From Bacteroidota bacterium (lineage in GTDB: Bacteria > Bacteroidota > Bacteroidia > Bacteroidales > ML635J-15): a DNA stretch of 64,000 nucleotides. The stretch lies in NCBI GenBank assembly GCA_029558535.1, contig JAKQEK010000378.1, forward strand, positions 62,001-126,000, in the 5' to 3' direction. Positions 9,100-18,169 of the stretch are shown here, in pieces (the stretch's first letter is position 1; every line of letters starts with the position of its first letter). Position numbers and translations under genes: made by a program. The notes under the pieces are model-generated. The model did no database searches and had not been told where the DNA came from. It saw only the letters and a program-made list of their open reading frames with translations.

Positions 9100-9846
9100 T
9101 TAGTCCATTTCTGCCTCAAGCTCATCAGTCATTTCAAGATTATGAAACACTTTCTGAACATCATCATCGTCTTCGAGCAGCTCAATAAGCTTTAAAACCG
9201 ATTTAGCCTCATTAACCGGCAAAACCTTTGTGTCGTTTGGTATTCTTTCTAATTCTGCGCTTGAAGGCTCAATTTTTAATTCTTCAAATTTTTTGTTGAG
9301 ATTTCCAAAATCTTCGAGTGCACAAGTAACTGTCACATTGTTTTCATCAACCTCAATTTCTTCAGCACCGGCATCTATAAGTTCCAATTCGAGATCTTCA
9401 AAACCAATTGATGTTGGCTTTTCGAATTCAAAAACTCCTTTTCTGTCAAATAAGAAACTTAACGAACCGTTTGTGCCCAAGGTGCCGTTATACTTATTAA
9501 AAATAGCCCTTACATTCGAAACCGTTCGATTATTATTATCTGATAAGCATTCAACAAAAACTGCAATTCCGTGTGGTGCGTAACCTTCAAAACTGCTGGC
9601 AGAAAAATTTGCTCCATCCTGATCTCCCTTTTTTATTGCACGTTCAATATTGTCTTTAGGCATATTAACACCTTTAGCATTCTGAATTGCAATCCTTAGT
9701 TTTGCATTATAATCCGGATCGTGGCCGCCACCGTCTTTAACGGCAATTGTTATCTCTTTCGATAGTTTTGAAAAGATTTTTGACCTTTTGGCATCTATTG
9801 CTCCTTTTTTTCTCTTAATTGTTGACCATTTATTGTGTCCTGACAT
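9100..9846 (-). CDS. yebC: YebC/PmpR family DNA-binding regulatory or translation-associated protein
   Basis: 248 residues, the usual length. The N-terminus MSGHNKWSTIKRKKGAIDAK is the family signature, followed by RSKIFSKLSKEI and the conserved NMPKDNIERAIKKG. The middle domain has the GYAPHG(I/V)A segment and the C-terminal ferredoxin-like halves are present. Family members were described as DNA-binding regulators and, more recently, as factors that help ribosomes through difficult sequences; which role applies here cannot be told. It is monocistronic, with a TATTTTTG -7 box at 9870-9877. tRNA-Glu lies downstream on the same strand. Confidence 0.95.
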   Translation of the reverse strand: MSGHNKWSTIKRKKGAIDAKRSKIFSKLSKEITIAVKDGGGHDPDYNAKLRIAIQNAKGVNMPKDNIERAIKKGDQDGANFSASSFEGYAPHGIAVFVECLSDNNNRTVSNVRAIFNKYNGTLGTNGSLSFLFDRKGVFEFEKPTSIGFEDLELELIDAGAEEIEVDENNVTVTCALEDFGNLNKKFEELKIEPSSAELERIPNDTKVLPVNEAKSVLKLIELLEDDDDVQKVFHNLEMTDELEAEMD

Positions 9847-9869
9847 AAACCAAATGTTTGAATTATTCG

Positions 9870-9877
9870 CAAAAATA
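9870..9877 (-). promoter_or_regulatory. -7 promoter element of yebC
   Basis: TATTTTTG on the minus strand matches the Bacteroidota -7 consensus TAnnTTTG, 23 bp upstream of the ATG. Confidence 0.6.
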
Positions 9878-9953
9878 AAAAATTATTGCCTTATGATAAA
9901 TTTATCTGTCAAAATAATTTCTCAAAATATTTTTTATAAAAGATAAACATTTA

Positions 9954-9961
9954 TATATTTG
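9954..9961 (+). promoter_or_regulatory. -7 promoter element of metK
   Basis: TATATTTG matches TAnnTTTG. Transcription would start near 9968, just before the riboswitch-like structure, giving a leader of about 115 nt. Confidence 0.65.
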
Positions 9962-9969
9962 CATTGTTT

Positions 9970-10040
9970 TAACAGTGGATAGATTTGGATGCTTGCAACC
10001 ACGAATAAAAAAATGCTAGAACTTGTCTTGCCTCCATCCT
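9970..10040 (+). ncRNA. SAM-II-like riboswitch in the metK leader
   Basis: A GTGG (9975-9978) / CCAC (9999-10002) stem encloses a loop containing GATTT and TTGCAA. It is followed by an A-rich segment and ATGCTAGAA (10012-10020). This order, GAUUU...UUGCAA...A-rich...GCUA, matches the SAM-II core as I remember it. GGATG in the loop can pair with CATCC at 10035-10039, a possible pseudoknot or switching helix. SAM-II elements bind S-adenosylmethionine and usually repress at the translation level; the position before SAM synthetase makes this fitting. The assignment is by eye; a covariance search would decide it. Confidence 0.62.
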
Positions 10041-10081
10041 TTAATATCCCGAAGATATATTAATAATTAAAAACTATTGAG

Positions 10082-11344
10082 ATGAGTTATTATTTTACCT
10101 CAGAATCTGTATCAGAAGGTCATCCTGACAAAGTAGCGGATCAGATTTCAGATTCTATTCTTGACGAATTTATGGCTTTTGATTCAACATCAAAAGTTGC
10201 TTGTGAAACTTTGGTTACAACAGGTCTTGTTGTAGTTGCCGGAGAAGTTAAATCTAACGCTTACGTTGATGTGCAGGAAGTTGCCCGCAAAGTTGTTAAC
10301 GAAATCGGATATACCAAAGGAGAATATCGCTTTGACGGGAATTCTTGTGGTGTATTGTCCGCTATTCATGAACAATCTCCGGACATAAACCAAGGTGTTA
10401 TTGAAGGAGAAGGGCTGCACAAAGAACAAGGTGCTGGCGATCAGGGAATGATGTTTGGGTATGCTTGTACCGAGACTGATGATTATATGCCTTTACCTTT
10501 AGATCTTTCGCATCGTATGTTACAGGTACTTGCTGAAATTCGTAGAGAAGGAAAAGAAATGGTTTATCTACGTCCCGATTCAAAATCTCAAGTAACGATA
10601 GAATATGATGATAATAAATCACCTTTACGAATTGACACTATTGTTATTTCTACACAACACGACGATTTTGACCTAGACGAATTGAGAATGTTAAATAAAA
10701 TTAAGGAAGACGTCCAAAACATTTTAATCCCTCGGGTTAAAAAAGCCCTCCCGGTAAGAATTCAGGAACTTTTTAAAGATGATTATACCTTGCATGTAAA
10801 TCCTACAGGAAAATTTGTAATAGGTGGCCCTCATGGTGATACCGGACTAACCGGAAGAAAAATAATTGTTGACACTTACGGAGGCAAAGGTGCTCATGGA
10901 GGAGGTGCTTTTAGCGGTAAAGATCCATCAAAGGTTGACCGGTCAGCGGCTTATGCAGCTCGTCATATTGCTAAAAACATGGTTGCAGCAGGAATAGCCG
11001 AAGAAATACTTATACAGTTAGCTTACGCTATTGGCGTTGCAGAACCTGTTGGTGTTTATGTAAACACTTATGGCACTTCAAAAGTTGATTTTAACGACAG
11101 TGCAATTGCTATTAAAATCAAAAAAATATTTGATTTAAAACCGGCAGGAATTGAAAAAAGACTAAAACTAAGAAACCCTATTTATAGAGAAACTGCTGCA
11201 TACGGACATTTTGGACGTTCGGCAGTTGTAGTTAAAAAGCATTTTAATTCTCCATATTCAGGGATAAAAGATATTGAGGTAGAACTCTTTACTTGGGAAA
11301 AACTTGATTATGTTGATACAATAAAAAGAGAATTCGGTTTTTAA
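10082..11344 (+). CDS. metK: S-adenosylmethionine synthetase
   Basis: 420 residues. It makes SAM from methionine and ATP. Visible landmarks are the N-terminal [19 protein letters not shown], the [15 protein letters not shown] hexapeptide region, [20 protein letters not shown] and [19 protein letters not shown] (the methionine/phosphate-binding loop). The length is slightly above the usual ~385 because of short insertions, as in other Bacteroidota. The gene sits behind a SAM-II-like leader, so product feedback is likely, and ends in a strong hairpin terminator, so it is monocistronic. Confidence 0.98.
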   Translation: MSYYFTSESVSEGHPDKVADQISDSILDEFMAFDSTSKVACETLVTTGLVVVAGEVKSNAYVDVQEVARKVVNEIGYTKGEYRFDGNSCGVLSAIHEQSPDINQGVIEGEGLHKEQGAGDQGMMFGYACTETDDYMPLPLDLSHRMLQVLAEIRREGKEMVYLRPDSKSQVTIEYDDNKSPLRIDTIVISTQHDDFDLDELRMLNKIKEDVQNILIPRVKKALPVRIQELFKDDYTLHVNPTGKFVIGGPHGDTGLTGRKIIVDTYGGKGAHGGGAFSGKDPSKVDRSAAYAARHIAKNMVAAGIAEEILIQLAYAIGVAEPVGVYVNTYGTSKVDFNDSAIAIKIKKIFDLKPAGIEKRLKLRNPIYRETAAYGHFGRSAVVVKKHFNSPYSGIKDIEVELFTWEKLDYVDTIKREFGF

Positions 11345-11362
11345 AATTAAATTATAATATTT

Positions 11363-11405
11363 ACCGCCTGTTTATAAAAAATATTTACAGGCGGTTATTT
11401 TTTTA
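11363..11405 (+). terminator. metK terminator
   Basis: ACCGCCTGT (11363-11371) pairs perfectly with ACAGGCGGT (11387-11395), followed by TATTTTTTT. Confidence 0.85.
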
Positions 11406-11407
11406 TA

Positions 11408-11415
11408 TATCTTCG
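11408..11415 (+). promoter_or_regulatory. Weak -7 element of the permease/aspartate kinase pair
   Basis: TATCTTCG differs from TAnnTTTG at one base and lies 23 bp before the ATG at 11439. Confidence 0.4.
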
Positions 11416-11438
11416 TTACTTTAGTAAAAAAATAAATA

Positions 11439-12608
11439 ATGGAAAAATACAAAAAATACATCGTTGGTCTTATTGGGCTTATTTTATTAGTATTGTTTGT
11501 AATCTATTTTTCAAATATTATTATGTGGATTCTGATAGCGGCATTTATTGCAATGATTGGAAACCCGCTTGTAGAATTATTAGGTAAAATCAGAATAAAA
11601 AAATTCGGCATTCCTAAATGGATGGCTTCATTGATGACAATTGCCATTATTTGGTTCATTGTTATTATGTTGTTTAGATTGCTGGTTCCTTTAGTTATTG
11701 ATCAGGTTAGTGAATTTCAGGCAATTGATATCGAAACTATATCTGAAGGTCTTGAAAAGCCTATTAAGAACCTTGATGATTTTATTCAGAAAACACCTAT
11801 TTTAAACCAACCTGAATTCTCAACAGAAGATTTTATTTTAGATAAAATATCATCTATAATTAATTTCACTTCTGTTGGAAATTTCATTAACGACCTTGGG
11901 GGAACAGCATGGAATTTATTTCTCTCCTTGTTTTCCGTAACATTTATCAGCTTCTTTTTCCTTAAAGACAAACAACTTTTTGATAAAGGGGTTTTAATGA
12001 TGGTACCGGAGAAATATGAGTTAAAAACTTCAAAAGTTCTATTGTCAATCCGCAAACTCACTTCAAGATATTTATTGGGAGTTATTCTTGAAACTTTTTT
12101 TATGATGATTTTATTTACTTCCGGATTAGTTATAATAGGTGTTGATTTCGATTTGGCTCTACTTGTTGGAATTATCGGTGGCGTTTTAAACGTTATCCCA
12201 TATATTGGGCCATGGATTGGAGCGACAATTGGAGTAATCCTAATTACTACTGCAAATATTAATCTGGATTTTTACAATGAGATATTACCATTAATTCTAA
12301 AAATACTTGCGGTATTTGCAGTAGCTCAATTAACCGACAATATAATCTTTCAACCACTAATTTATTCCAAAAGTGTTAAAGCACATCCTTTAGAAATATT
12401 TTTTGTTATCATTATTGCCGGATCTTTATATGGAGTCTTAGGAATGATGTTGGCAATACCCGGATATACAGTAATAAGAGTAATCTTGAAGGAATTCTTA
12501 TTTCAATATAAATTTATTCAGCAATTGACACAAAATATGAATACCGATACAGTTAAAAACAAGGATAAAGTTAAAGTTAAAGATGAAGATAATAAAGCAG
12601 ATTTATAA
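11439..12608 (+). CDS. AI-2E family transporter (PerM-like membrane permease)
   Basis: 389 residues with about eight hydrophobic segments. The first pair lies at residues 8-45; the conserved C-terminal block includes LVGIIGGVLNVIPYIGPWIG, AQLTDNIIFQPLIYSKSVKAHP and the final GMMLAIPGYTVIRVILKE, all typical of the family. A large polar region at about residues 75-150 would be outside. Some members export autoinducer-2 or act as Na+/H+ antiporters, so substrate cannot be assigned. The C-terminus is a charged tail (KNKDKVKVKDEDNK) and overlaps the next gene by 26 bp, implying co-transcription and possibly translational coupling. Confidence 0.88.
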   Translation: MEKYKKYIVGLIGLILLVLFVIYFSNIIMWILIAAFIAMIGNPLVELLGKIRIKKFGIPKWMASLMTIAIIWFIVIMLFRLLVPLVIDQVSEFQAIDIETISEGLEKPIKNLDDFIQKTPILNQPEFSTEDFILDKISSIINFTSVGNFINDLGGTAWNLFLSLFSVTFISFFFLKDKQLFDKGVLMMVPEKYELKTSKVLLSIRKLTSRYLLGVILETFFMMILFTSGLVIIGVDFDLALLVGIIGGVLNVIPYIGPWIGATIGVILITTANINLDFYNEILPLILKILAVFAVAQLTDNIIFQPLIYSKSVKAHPLEIFFVIIIAGSLYGVLGMMLAIPGYTVIRVILKEFLFQYKFIQQLTQNMNTDTVKNKDKVKVKDEDNKADL

Positions 12609-13845
12609 ATTCGGAGGAGCTTCAATAAAAAATGCTGAGGCATTAATTAATGTTGTAAAAATCATCGAAAACGAAAAAGACCTTATTATTGTTATTTCTG
12701 CAATTGACAAGACCACTAATGAACTAGAAAAACTCGTAAATGCTTACTTCAAAGATTGCGATTCGAAAAATGTATTATTAAACAATATTTGCGATTTTCA
12801 TACAAATTATTTGAAAGGTGCTTTTATTGACAACTATGATGAGGCTTTATCGAAGTTAAACATATTACTTTCTGAACTACGCAATAAAATAAATTCACAG
12901 CCTACTAATGATTATGATTTGGAATATGATGCGATAGTAAGTTATGGTGAATTGTTTAGTTCTTCGATTTTTAGCGAGTTTTTAAAACATAAAGGTATCT
13001 CTAACTCATTAATTGATGCCAGACAGGCTCTTATAACTGATTCTAACCATCGCGATGCAAAAATTAATTGGCAAAACAGCTCCGAACCCGTAAAAAATAT
13101 TTTTGGAACAGGAACTGGAATTTTTATCACTCAAGGGTTCATAGGCAGAGCGTCAAACGGAGAGGTAACAACACTAGGGAGAGAAGGCTCTGACTATTCG
13201 GCATCTGCTCTGGCATATCTGCTTAATGCCAATAGCGTAACAATCTGGAAAGATGTTCCCGGAATAATGAATGCTGACCCTGATTGGTGTTCTTTTGCAG
13301 AAAAGTTGGATGTATTGTCATACCTTGAAGCAATTGAACTTGCCTTTTTTGGTGCAAAAATTATACACCCAAAAACAATTAAGCCTCTTGAGAACAAAGA
13401 CATTCCAATGTATGTCAAATCATTTAAAAATCCTGATGAAACGGGAACTATTATTAAGAAATTAGATTATAAACTCAAACTTATTCCTGTATATATTTTA
13501 AAGACAAATCAAATCCTAATTTCTATCTCTCCAAAAGATTTTTCCTTTATTGTTGAAGAAAATATAAGTAAAATATTTGGATTATTTGCTCAATATAAAG
13601 CTAAAGTCAATATTACTCAAAACTCGGCTGTTAGCTTTTCTGCTTCAATTGACGGAGATAACAGATATTTTAAGGCCCTTATTGGTGAATTACAAAAAGA
13701 GTTTTATGTAAAATACAATACTAATCTGGAACTTGTGACCATAAGATATTATACTGATGATGCCGTACATAAAATGACAAATGGCAAAAAGATTTTGATT
13801 GAACAAAAAAGCCGTTCAACTGCCAGATTTTTATTACAATGTTAG
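12583..13845 (+). CDS. Aspartate kinase
   Basis: 420 residues. It phosphorylates aspartate, the first step to lysine, threonine and methionine. The N-terminal KFGGASIKNAEA nucleotide loop, SYGELFSS, GFIGRASNGEVTTLGREGSD and IWKDVPGIMNADP are the family's substrate and ATP sites. The C-terminal 120 residues form an ACT-type regulatory part, so end-product control is expected. The chosen ATG at 12583 gives MKIIKQIYKFGG, the standard distance to the motif, and overlaps the permease gene by 26 bp. It converges on upp with only 29 bp between stops. The isoform (lysC versus thrA type) cannot be told. Confidence 0.95.
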   Translation: MKIIKQIYKFGGASIKNAEALINVVKIIENEKDLIIVISAIDKTTNELEKLVNAYFKDCDSKNVLLNNICDFHTNYLKGAFIDNYDEALSKLNILLSELRNKINSQPTNDYDLEYDAIVSYGELFSSSIFSEFLKHKGISNSLIDARQALITDSNHRDAKINWQNSSEPVKNIFGTGTGIFITQGFIGRASNGEVTTLGREGSDYSASALAYLLNANSVTIWKDVPGIMNADPDWCSFAEKLDVLSYLEAIELAFFGAKIIHPKTIKPLENKDIPMYVKSFKNPDETGTIIKKLDYKLKLIPVYILKTNQILISISPKDFSFIVEENISKIFGLFAQYKAKVNITQNSAVSFSASIDGDNRYFKALIGELQKEFYVKYNTNLELVTIRYYTDDAVHKMTNGKKILIEQKSRSTARFLLQC

Positions 13846-13874
13846 GTTTGGTTTATGATCATCAAAAGAACATG

Positions 13875-14534
13875 TTACAAATCCGTCTTTTTACCATAAG
13901 CTAAGTCTCCTGCATCACCTAGTCCCGGAACGATATAAGATTTAACTGTCAGTTCATCGTCAATAGCTCCAACCCACACAGAAATTATGCTTTCCGGCAA
14001 CATTCTTTCAATATAATCAAGTCCGTCTTTACTTGCTATTATTGATGCAATATGAACATGTTTGGGCATTCCATAATTCAATAATCCTTTAAACGCCAGC
14101 TCAATACTTCCACCTGTAGCAAGCATCGGATCATTAATCAATAGTATTTTTTTCTCTAAAGGCGGGGACGAAATATAATCTATTTTAATTTCAAATTCTC
14201 CGCTTTTATCATACTTTCTATATCCAGCAACAAATGCACTGTCTGCGTGATCAAAATAATTTAAAAATCCCTGATGAAAAGGTACTCCTGCTCTTAATAC
14301 CGTGGCAATAATCGGCTGCTCTTTTAAAGTGGGGGCTGTTGCAATGCCAAGTGGTGTCGTAATGTCTTCGTCGCTAAATGGAAGAGTTTTACTAATTTCA
14401 TAAGCCATAATTTCACCTACTCGTTCCAAATTTTTCCTGAATCTCATTCTGTCTTGCTGAATTTGGTAATCACGAATCTCTGAAATAAATTGATCTAAAA
14501 GAGTCCCTTTTCCACCTAAATTGTAAATTTTCAT
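13875..14534 (-). CDS. upp: Uracil phosphoribosyltransferase
   Basis: 219 residues. It converts uracil and PRPP to UMP in pyrimidine salvage. The PRPP-binding loop is NDPMLATGGS, and the C-terminus carries the uracil-site hallmark YIVPGLGDAGDLAYG. TVLRAGVPFHQGF is also conserved. Length is typical for Bacteroidota. It is monocistronic, between the aspartate kinase gene (convergent) and hflX (same strand, 83 bp away). Confidence 0.97.
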   Translation of the reverse strand: MKIYNLGGKGTLLDQFISEIRDYQIQQDRMRFRKNLERVGEIMAYEISKTLPFSDEDITTPLGIATAPTLKEQPIIATVLRAGVPFHQGFLNYFDHADSAFVAGYRKYDKSGEFEIKIDYISSPPLEKKILLINDPMLATGGSIELAFKGLLNYGMPKHVHIASIIASKDGLDYIERMLPESIISVWVGAIDDELTVKSYIVPGLGDAGDLAYGKKTDL

Positions 14535-14617
14535 CGCAGTGTAATTTTTATTAAAATGTAATTATACAAAATATTTGTTTCGGAAAAACATTTTAAACAC
14601 TTTTTTAAGAACTGATT

Positions 14618-15793
14618 TTAAATAGTATTGTATGGATACCTTTCAAAATGAACTTTTTTCACCATCTCGAACAAAATTTCTCTGAACTCTAAAATATTAT
14701 CAGACTGAGTGGCAGAAATAAAAACACAAGGCATTGAGAGTTTTGCAAAATAAGTACTTTTCAACTCGTCAAGAGAAAAGTTTTCTTTATTTTTAGGTAA
14801 TAGATCATCTTCATCTTTCTTAATAAAACTGAACTTGTCGGTTTTATTAAAAACAACAAATCCTTGTTTATCATTTATTTTAAGTTCTTTTAATGTTTGT
14901 TCTACAACACTCATTTGATCTTGAAAAGACTTATGCGAAACATCTACTACATGTATAATAATATCAGACTCACGAGCTTCGTCAAGTGTTGATTTAAAAG
15001 ATTCTACCAGCTTATGAGGCAATTTTCTGATAAAGCCAACAGTATCACTTAATAAAAATGGAAGATTATTTACCACAACTTTGCGAACAGTAGTATCGAG
15101 AGTTGCAAAAAGTTTGTTTTCAACTAATACTTCTGCCTTGCTCAGCAAATTCATTATTGTGGATTTCCCGGCATTAGTATAACCAACCAAAGCAACCCTG
15201 ACCATGTTATTACGATTTTTTCGTTGCTGAGCCATTTGTTTATCAATAGATTTTAAATCTTCTTTTAATCGGGCAATTTTTTCGAGTATAATTCTTCTAT
15301 CAGTTTCTATTTGAGATTCGCCAGGACCTCTAAAACCAATTCCTCCTCTTTGTCTTTCGAGATGCGTCCACATCCGTGTAAGCCTTGGTAACAAATACTG
15401 ATATTGAGCCAACTCAACCTGCGTTTTTGCATAAGCTGTCATGGCTCGTTGAGCAAAAATATCCAATATCAAATTAGTCCTATCAAGAACCCTAAGCTCT
15501 AAGGACCGTTCAATATTTCTAAGTTGTGCAGGAGTTAATTCGTCATCAAAAATAATTAATGGAATTTCATTATCTTTAATATATCTTTTTATTTCTTCAA
15601 GCTTCCCACTACCAACATAAGTCTTAGAATTTGCATAACTCACATTTTGAGTAAAAAATTTCACAGGTTCCAAACCAGCAGTTTCGGCAAGCTGCTTTAA
15701 TTCGTCAAGATATTCATAAACCTGTTCAGCATTATGATCCTGATCAATCACACTTACCAAAACCACTTTTTCAGGACTAATAACACTTTGCAT
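14618..15793 (-). CDS. hflX: GTPase HflX, ribosome-associated
   Basis: 391 residues from the ATG at 15793; a TTG at 15808 would add five residues but lies close to the tonB terminator, so the ATG is preferred. The N-terminal HflX domain (YVGSGKLEEIK, FDDELTPAQLRNIE, DRTNLILDIFAQRA) is followed by a coiled linker with the conserved RGGIGFRGPGE-QIETDRR segment. The GTPase domain has GYTNAGKST (G1), DTVGFIRKLP (G3) and NKTD (G4). HflX splits stalled or heat-damaged 70S ribosomes. The preceding gene, tonB, is separated by a strong terminator, so hflX probably has its own promoter. Confidence 0.96.
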   Translation of the reverse strand: MQSVISPEKVVLVSVIDQDHNAEQVYEYLDELKQLAETAGLEPVKFFTQNVSYANSKTYVGSGKLEEIKRYIKDNEIPLIIFDDELTPAQLRNIERSLELRVLDRTNLILDIFAQRAMTAYAKTQVELAQYQYLLPRLTRMWTHLERQRGGIGFRGPGESQIETDRRIILEKIARLKEDLKSIDKQMAQQRKNRNNMVRVALVGYTNAGKSTIMNLLSKAEVLVENKLFATLDTTVRKVVVNNLPFLLSDTVGFIRKLPHKLVESFKSTLDEARESDIIIHVVDVSHKSFQDQMSVVEQTLKELKINDKQGFVVFNKTDKFSFIKKDEDDLLPKNKENFSLDELKSTYFAKLSMPCVFISATQSDNILEFREILFEMVKKVHFERYPYNTI

Positions 15794-15811
15794 AATACTT
15801 GAATTCAATAC

Positions 15812-15843
15812 AACAAAAAGACCCTGCCGAAAAGACAGGGTCT
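15812..15843 (-). terminator. tonB terminator
   Basis: AGACCCTG (15819-15826) and CAGGGTCT (15836-15843) pair perfectly; on the minus strand the stem is followed by TTTTTGTTG. Confidence 0.85.
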
Positions 15844-15861
15844 AATATTTTATTAATACAT

Positions 15862-16557
15862 TTAATATAATTTAAAATTAATCGGGACAACAAATGTTAC
15901 AGGAACCGGCTTCCCTCTTTGTTTACCGGGTGTCCAGTTAGGTAACAATTTTACAACTCTTAAAGCTTCTGCATCAAGATAAGGGTCAACACCCTTAGCA
16001 ACCTGAACTTTTGTAACAGCTCCGTTTTTATCAATAACAAACTGAATAAATACTCTACCTTGAATACCATTTTCTTTTGCAATTTCAGGATATTTTGTAT
16101 TATCGGCAATAAATTTCATCAAAGCAGCATCTCCACCCGGGAACACAGGTTTGTCTTCAACAACAGCAAAAGCAATTGCTTCAACCTCCTCTTCTACTTC
16201 CACATCAAAGCTTTGGACTATATTAATATTTGTTTTTGTCTTATCGTCTGCCTCTGAATTAATATCAACATCAGCAACCTTTACATCATCTTCGACAATC
16301 GTAAGCTCTTCTATAACGGTCTCTGGCTCAGGCTCAGGTTGTTCAATTTCTTCAGGGGGAGTTTCCTGAACAGTATTTTCAATTTCTTCTTCAAAGACCT
16401 CATCCCCAGTTAAACCACCCAAATTCGATTCAGACATTTCTTCAGTTGTCCATTCAAACGCAACAAGGCAAATTGCCAAGGAGAATACCAAACCAATCAA
16501 TAAGAAATTAAGTTTATTTTTTTCTAAATTGACTTTGTCAGACTTTTTAACTTGCAT
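15862..16557 (-). CDS. Energy transducer TonB
   Basis: 231 residues from the ATG at 16557, which places the short basic segment MQVKKSDKVNLEKNK directly before one inner-membrane helix (NFLLIGLVFSLAICLVAF). An upstream in-frame start at 16602 would add 15 atypical residues. A periplasmic Pro/Glu-rich spacer (PPEEIEQPEPEPE) follows. The C-terminal TonB domain reads FPGGDAALMKFIADNTKYP, GIQGRVFIQFVIDKNGAV and ends VPVTFVVPINFKLY. It passes proton-motive energy from ExbB/ExbD to TonB-dependent outer-membrane transporters. ExbB/D genes are not adjacent. Monocistronic, ended by the hairpin at 15812-15843. Confidence 0.95.
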   Translation of the reverse strand: MQVKKSDKVNLEKNKLNFLLIGLVFSLAICLVAFEWTTEEMSESNLGGLTGDEVFEEEIENTVQETPPEEIEQPEPEPETVIEELTIVEDDVKVADVDINSEADDKTKTNINIVQSFDVEVEEEVEAIAFAVVEDKPVFPGGDAALMKFIADNTKYPEIAKENGIQGRVFIQFVIDKNGAVTKVQVAKGVDPYLDAEALRVVKLLPNWTPGKQRGKPVPVTFVVPINFKLY

Positions 16558-16800
16558 AGCTTTAAATTTTAAGTTTGTAAAATTAGTATTTTTATTAATC
16601 ACAACAAAAAAATAATGTATTTTTTCGCGTAACTGATGCTTTCTATATAGCTATTCCATAAATTTTCTTACAATTCTTTCTCCCAAAACGAAATAAAATT
16701 GAAAATGTTGCATTTTTTATCACTTTTCAACGAATCCAAGATGTGTTTCAATATTTTTACAAATATTCAAATAATTTTAATTCAGTTATAAATAAAATAT

Positions 16801-16808
16801 TATCTTTG
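16801..16808 (+). promoter_or_regulatory. -7 promoter element of rpsP-rimM
   Basis: TATCTTTG fits TAnnTTTG exactly, 53 bp upstream of the rpsP ATG. Confidence 0.7.
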
Positions 16809-16861
16809 CAGCCCGGTTCGAGAAACCGAGAATAAGTTAAATAACTAAAAAAGTAATTATT

Positions 16862-17506
16862 ATGGCAGTTAAATTAAGACTAGCAAGACACGGTCGCAAA
16901 AGTATTCCTTTTTATTACATTGTTGCTACCGACTCTCGCACACCACGTGATGGTAAGTTTATTGAAAGAATCGGATCATATAATCCGACAACAAATCCGG
17001 CTACAATTGAGCTGAATTTTGACAAAGCATTAACATGGTTAATGACAGGTGCTCAACCAACCGAAACAGTACGAAGAATTTTATCCTACAAAGGCGTTTT
17101 AATGAAAAAACACTTACTTGACGGGGTAAGAAAAGGTGCTTTTGACGAAGCTGAAGCTGACAAACGTTATGTTGCATGGGAAAAGACTAAAATATCAAAG
17201 ATTAGTGATAAAATCAAAGGTCTTGACGACAACAGAATTAAAGATGAAAAAGCTAAATTAGAAGCTGAAAAAGCAATTAAAGAACAAAGAGCAGCAGCTA
17301 TTGCAAAAAAATATGCTGAAGCTGTAAAAGCACAGGCTGAAGAAAAAGAGGAAGAAGACGCTAACAACCAAATAGTAGAAGATGTTGTTGTAGAAGACAC
17401 AACTTCTGTTGAAGTTGAAGCTAGTGTTGAAACTCCGGCTGAAAACATTGAAGAAGTTTCTCAAGAGCCTGAAACTAATAACGAAGAAGAAAGTACTGAA
17501 AAATAA
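16862..17506 (+). CDS. rpsP: 30S ribosomal protein S16 with long acidic C-terminal extension
   Basis: 214 residues. The first ~80 residues are canonical S16: [39 protein letters not shown] and the [12 protein letters not shown] segment. Most bacteria end there. Here about 130 further residues follow: a charged helical part ([28 protein letters not shown], cited as separate EAEKAIKEQ and AKKYAEAVK blocks) and a very acidic tail ([21 protein letters not shown]). Long S16 tails are known in Bacteroidota; their role is unclear. The stop codon TAA overlaps the rimM ATG (TAATG). Confidence 0.97.
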   Translation: MAVKLRLARHGRKSIPFYYIVATDSRTPRDGKFIERIGSYNPTTNPATIELNFDKALTWLMTGAQPTETVRRILSYKGVLMKKHLLDGVRKGAFDEAEADKRYVAWEKTKISKISDKIKGLDDNRIKDEKAKLEAEKAIKEQRAAAIAKKYAEAVKAQAEEKEEEDANNQIVEDVVVEDTTSVEVEASVETPAENIEEVSQEPETNNEEESTEK

Positions 17507-18039
17507 TGTTCTTTGGAAAAGACGAATTGATTCTTGTTGCTCATGTTCTTAAGACACATGGACTAACCGGAAGTTTGTCTTTAACAATTCATGAAGATTT
17601 TTCAAACAGTATTATTAAAGAAACTAAACCGGTATTTCTTTTCAAAGAAGGGATACTGGTTCCTTTTTTTACAGAATCGGTTAAGGATTCCGGAAATAAC
17701 CTGATTGTCAAACTTAAACATATTGATAATCTAAAAAAAGCAACTAATTTTATTGGTTGTGAGGTCTATGTTTTAACCGAAACAGTTTTTGATAACATAG
17801 AAGATGAGGTGTCATTTGAATTTGACGGGTTTTCTGTTTTTGATAAACACTATGGGTTCATTGGAAATGTTAAAAATTTTGATATGATACCCGGTAATCC
17901 AATATTTGAAACTGAATTCAAAGGAAAAACTATTATTATTCCTTTTGCAGAAGATATTATAACAAAAATTGACGAAGAAAAAAGAGAAATTCATATAACT
18001 GTACCTAAAGGTCTGATAGAAATTTATCTAAATTCGTAA
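17506..18039 (+). CDS. rimM: Ribosome maturation factor RimM
   Basis: 177 residues. RimM binds S19 in the 30S head and assists 16S rRNA maturation. The N-terminal RimM fold opens ELILVAHVLKTHGLTGSL, with the expected GL-G turn, and the C-terminal PRC-barrel ends FETEFKGKTIIIPFAEDII and IHITVPKGLIEIY. The start overlaps the rpsP stop by one base, so the two are translationally coupled; rpsP-rimM is a widely conserved pair. trmD is not the next gene. Confidence 0.95.
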   Translation: MFFGKDELILVAHVLKTHGLTGSLSLTIHEDFSNSIIKETKPVFLFKEGILVPFFTESVKDSGNNLIVKLKHIDNLKKATNFIGCEVYVLTETVFDNIEDEVSFEFDGFSVFDKHYGFIGNVKNFDMIPGNPIFETEFKGKTIIIPFAEDIITKIDEEKREIHITVPKGLIEIYLNS

Positions 18040-18109
18040 TAAAACCCTATCTCACATAAAAAAACAAGATTTTTTCTTATAATTTTACCATTAGTAATTC
18101 ATTTCTCGA

Positions 18110-18117
18110 TATCTTTG
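18110..18117 (+). promoter_or_regulatory. -7 element of the ECF sigma operon
   Basis: TATCTTTG matches TAnnTTTG, 52 bp upstream of the sigma factor ATG; this suggests basal transcription by the primary sigma factor. Confidence 0.6.
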
Positions 18118-18169
18118 TTATAATTATGCAACCTTTATTTTTATTATAATGTCTGTAATGTAATTAAGA

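Noticed and set aside
11439..12608. Naming the permease a true autoinducer-2 exporter
   Set aside because: The family name is historical; membrane topology and motifs do not define the substrate, and no quorum-sensing gene is adjacent.
15793..15808. TTG-initiated longer form of HflX
   Set aside because: The extra five residues would be encoded next to the tonB terminator; the ATG at 15793 is a better start.
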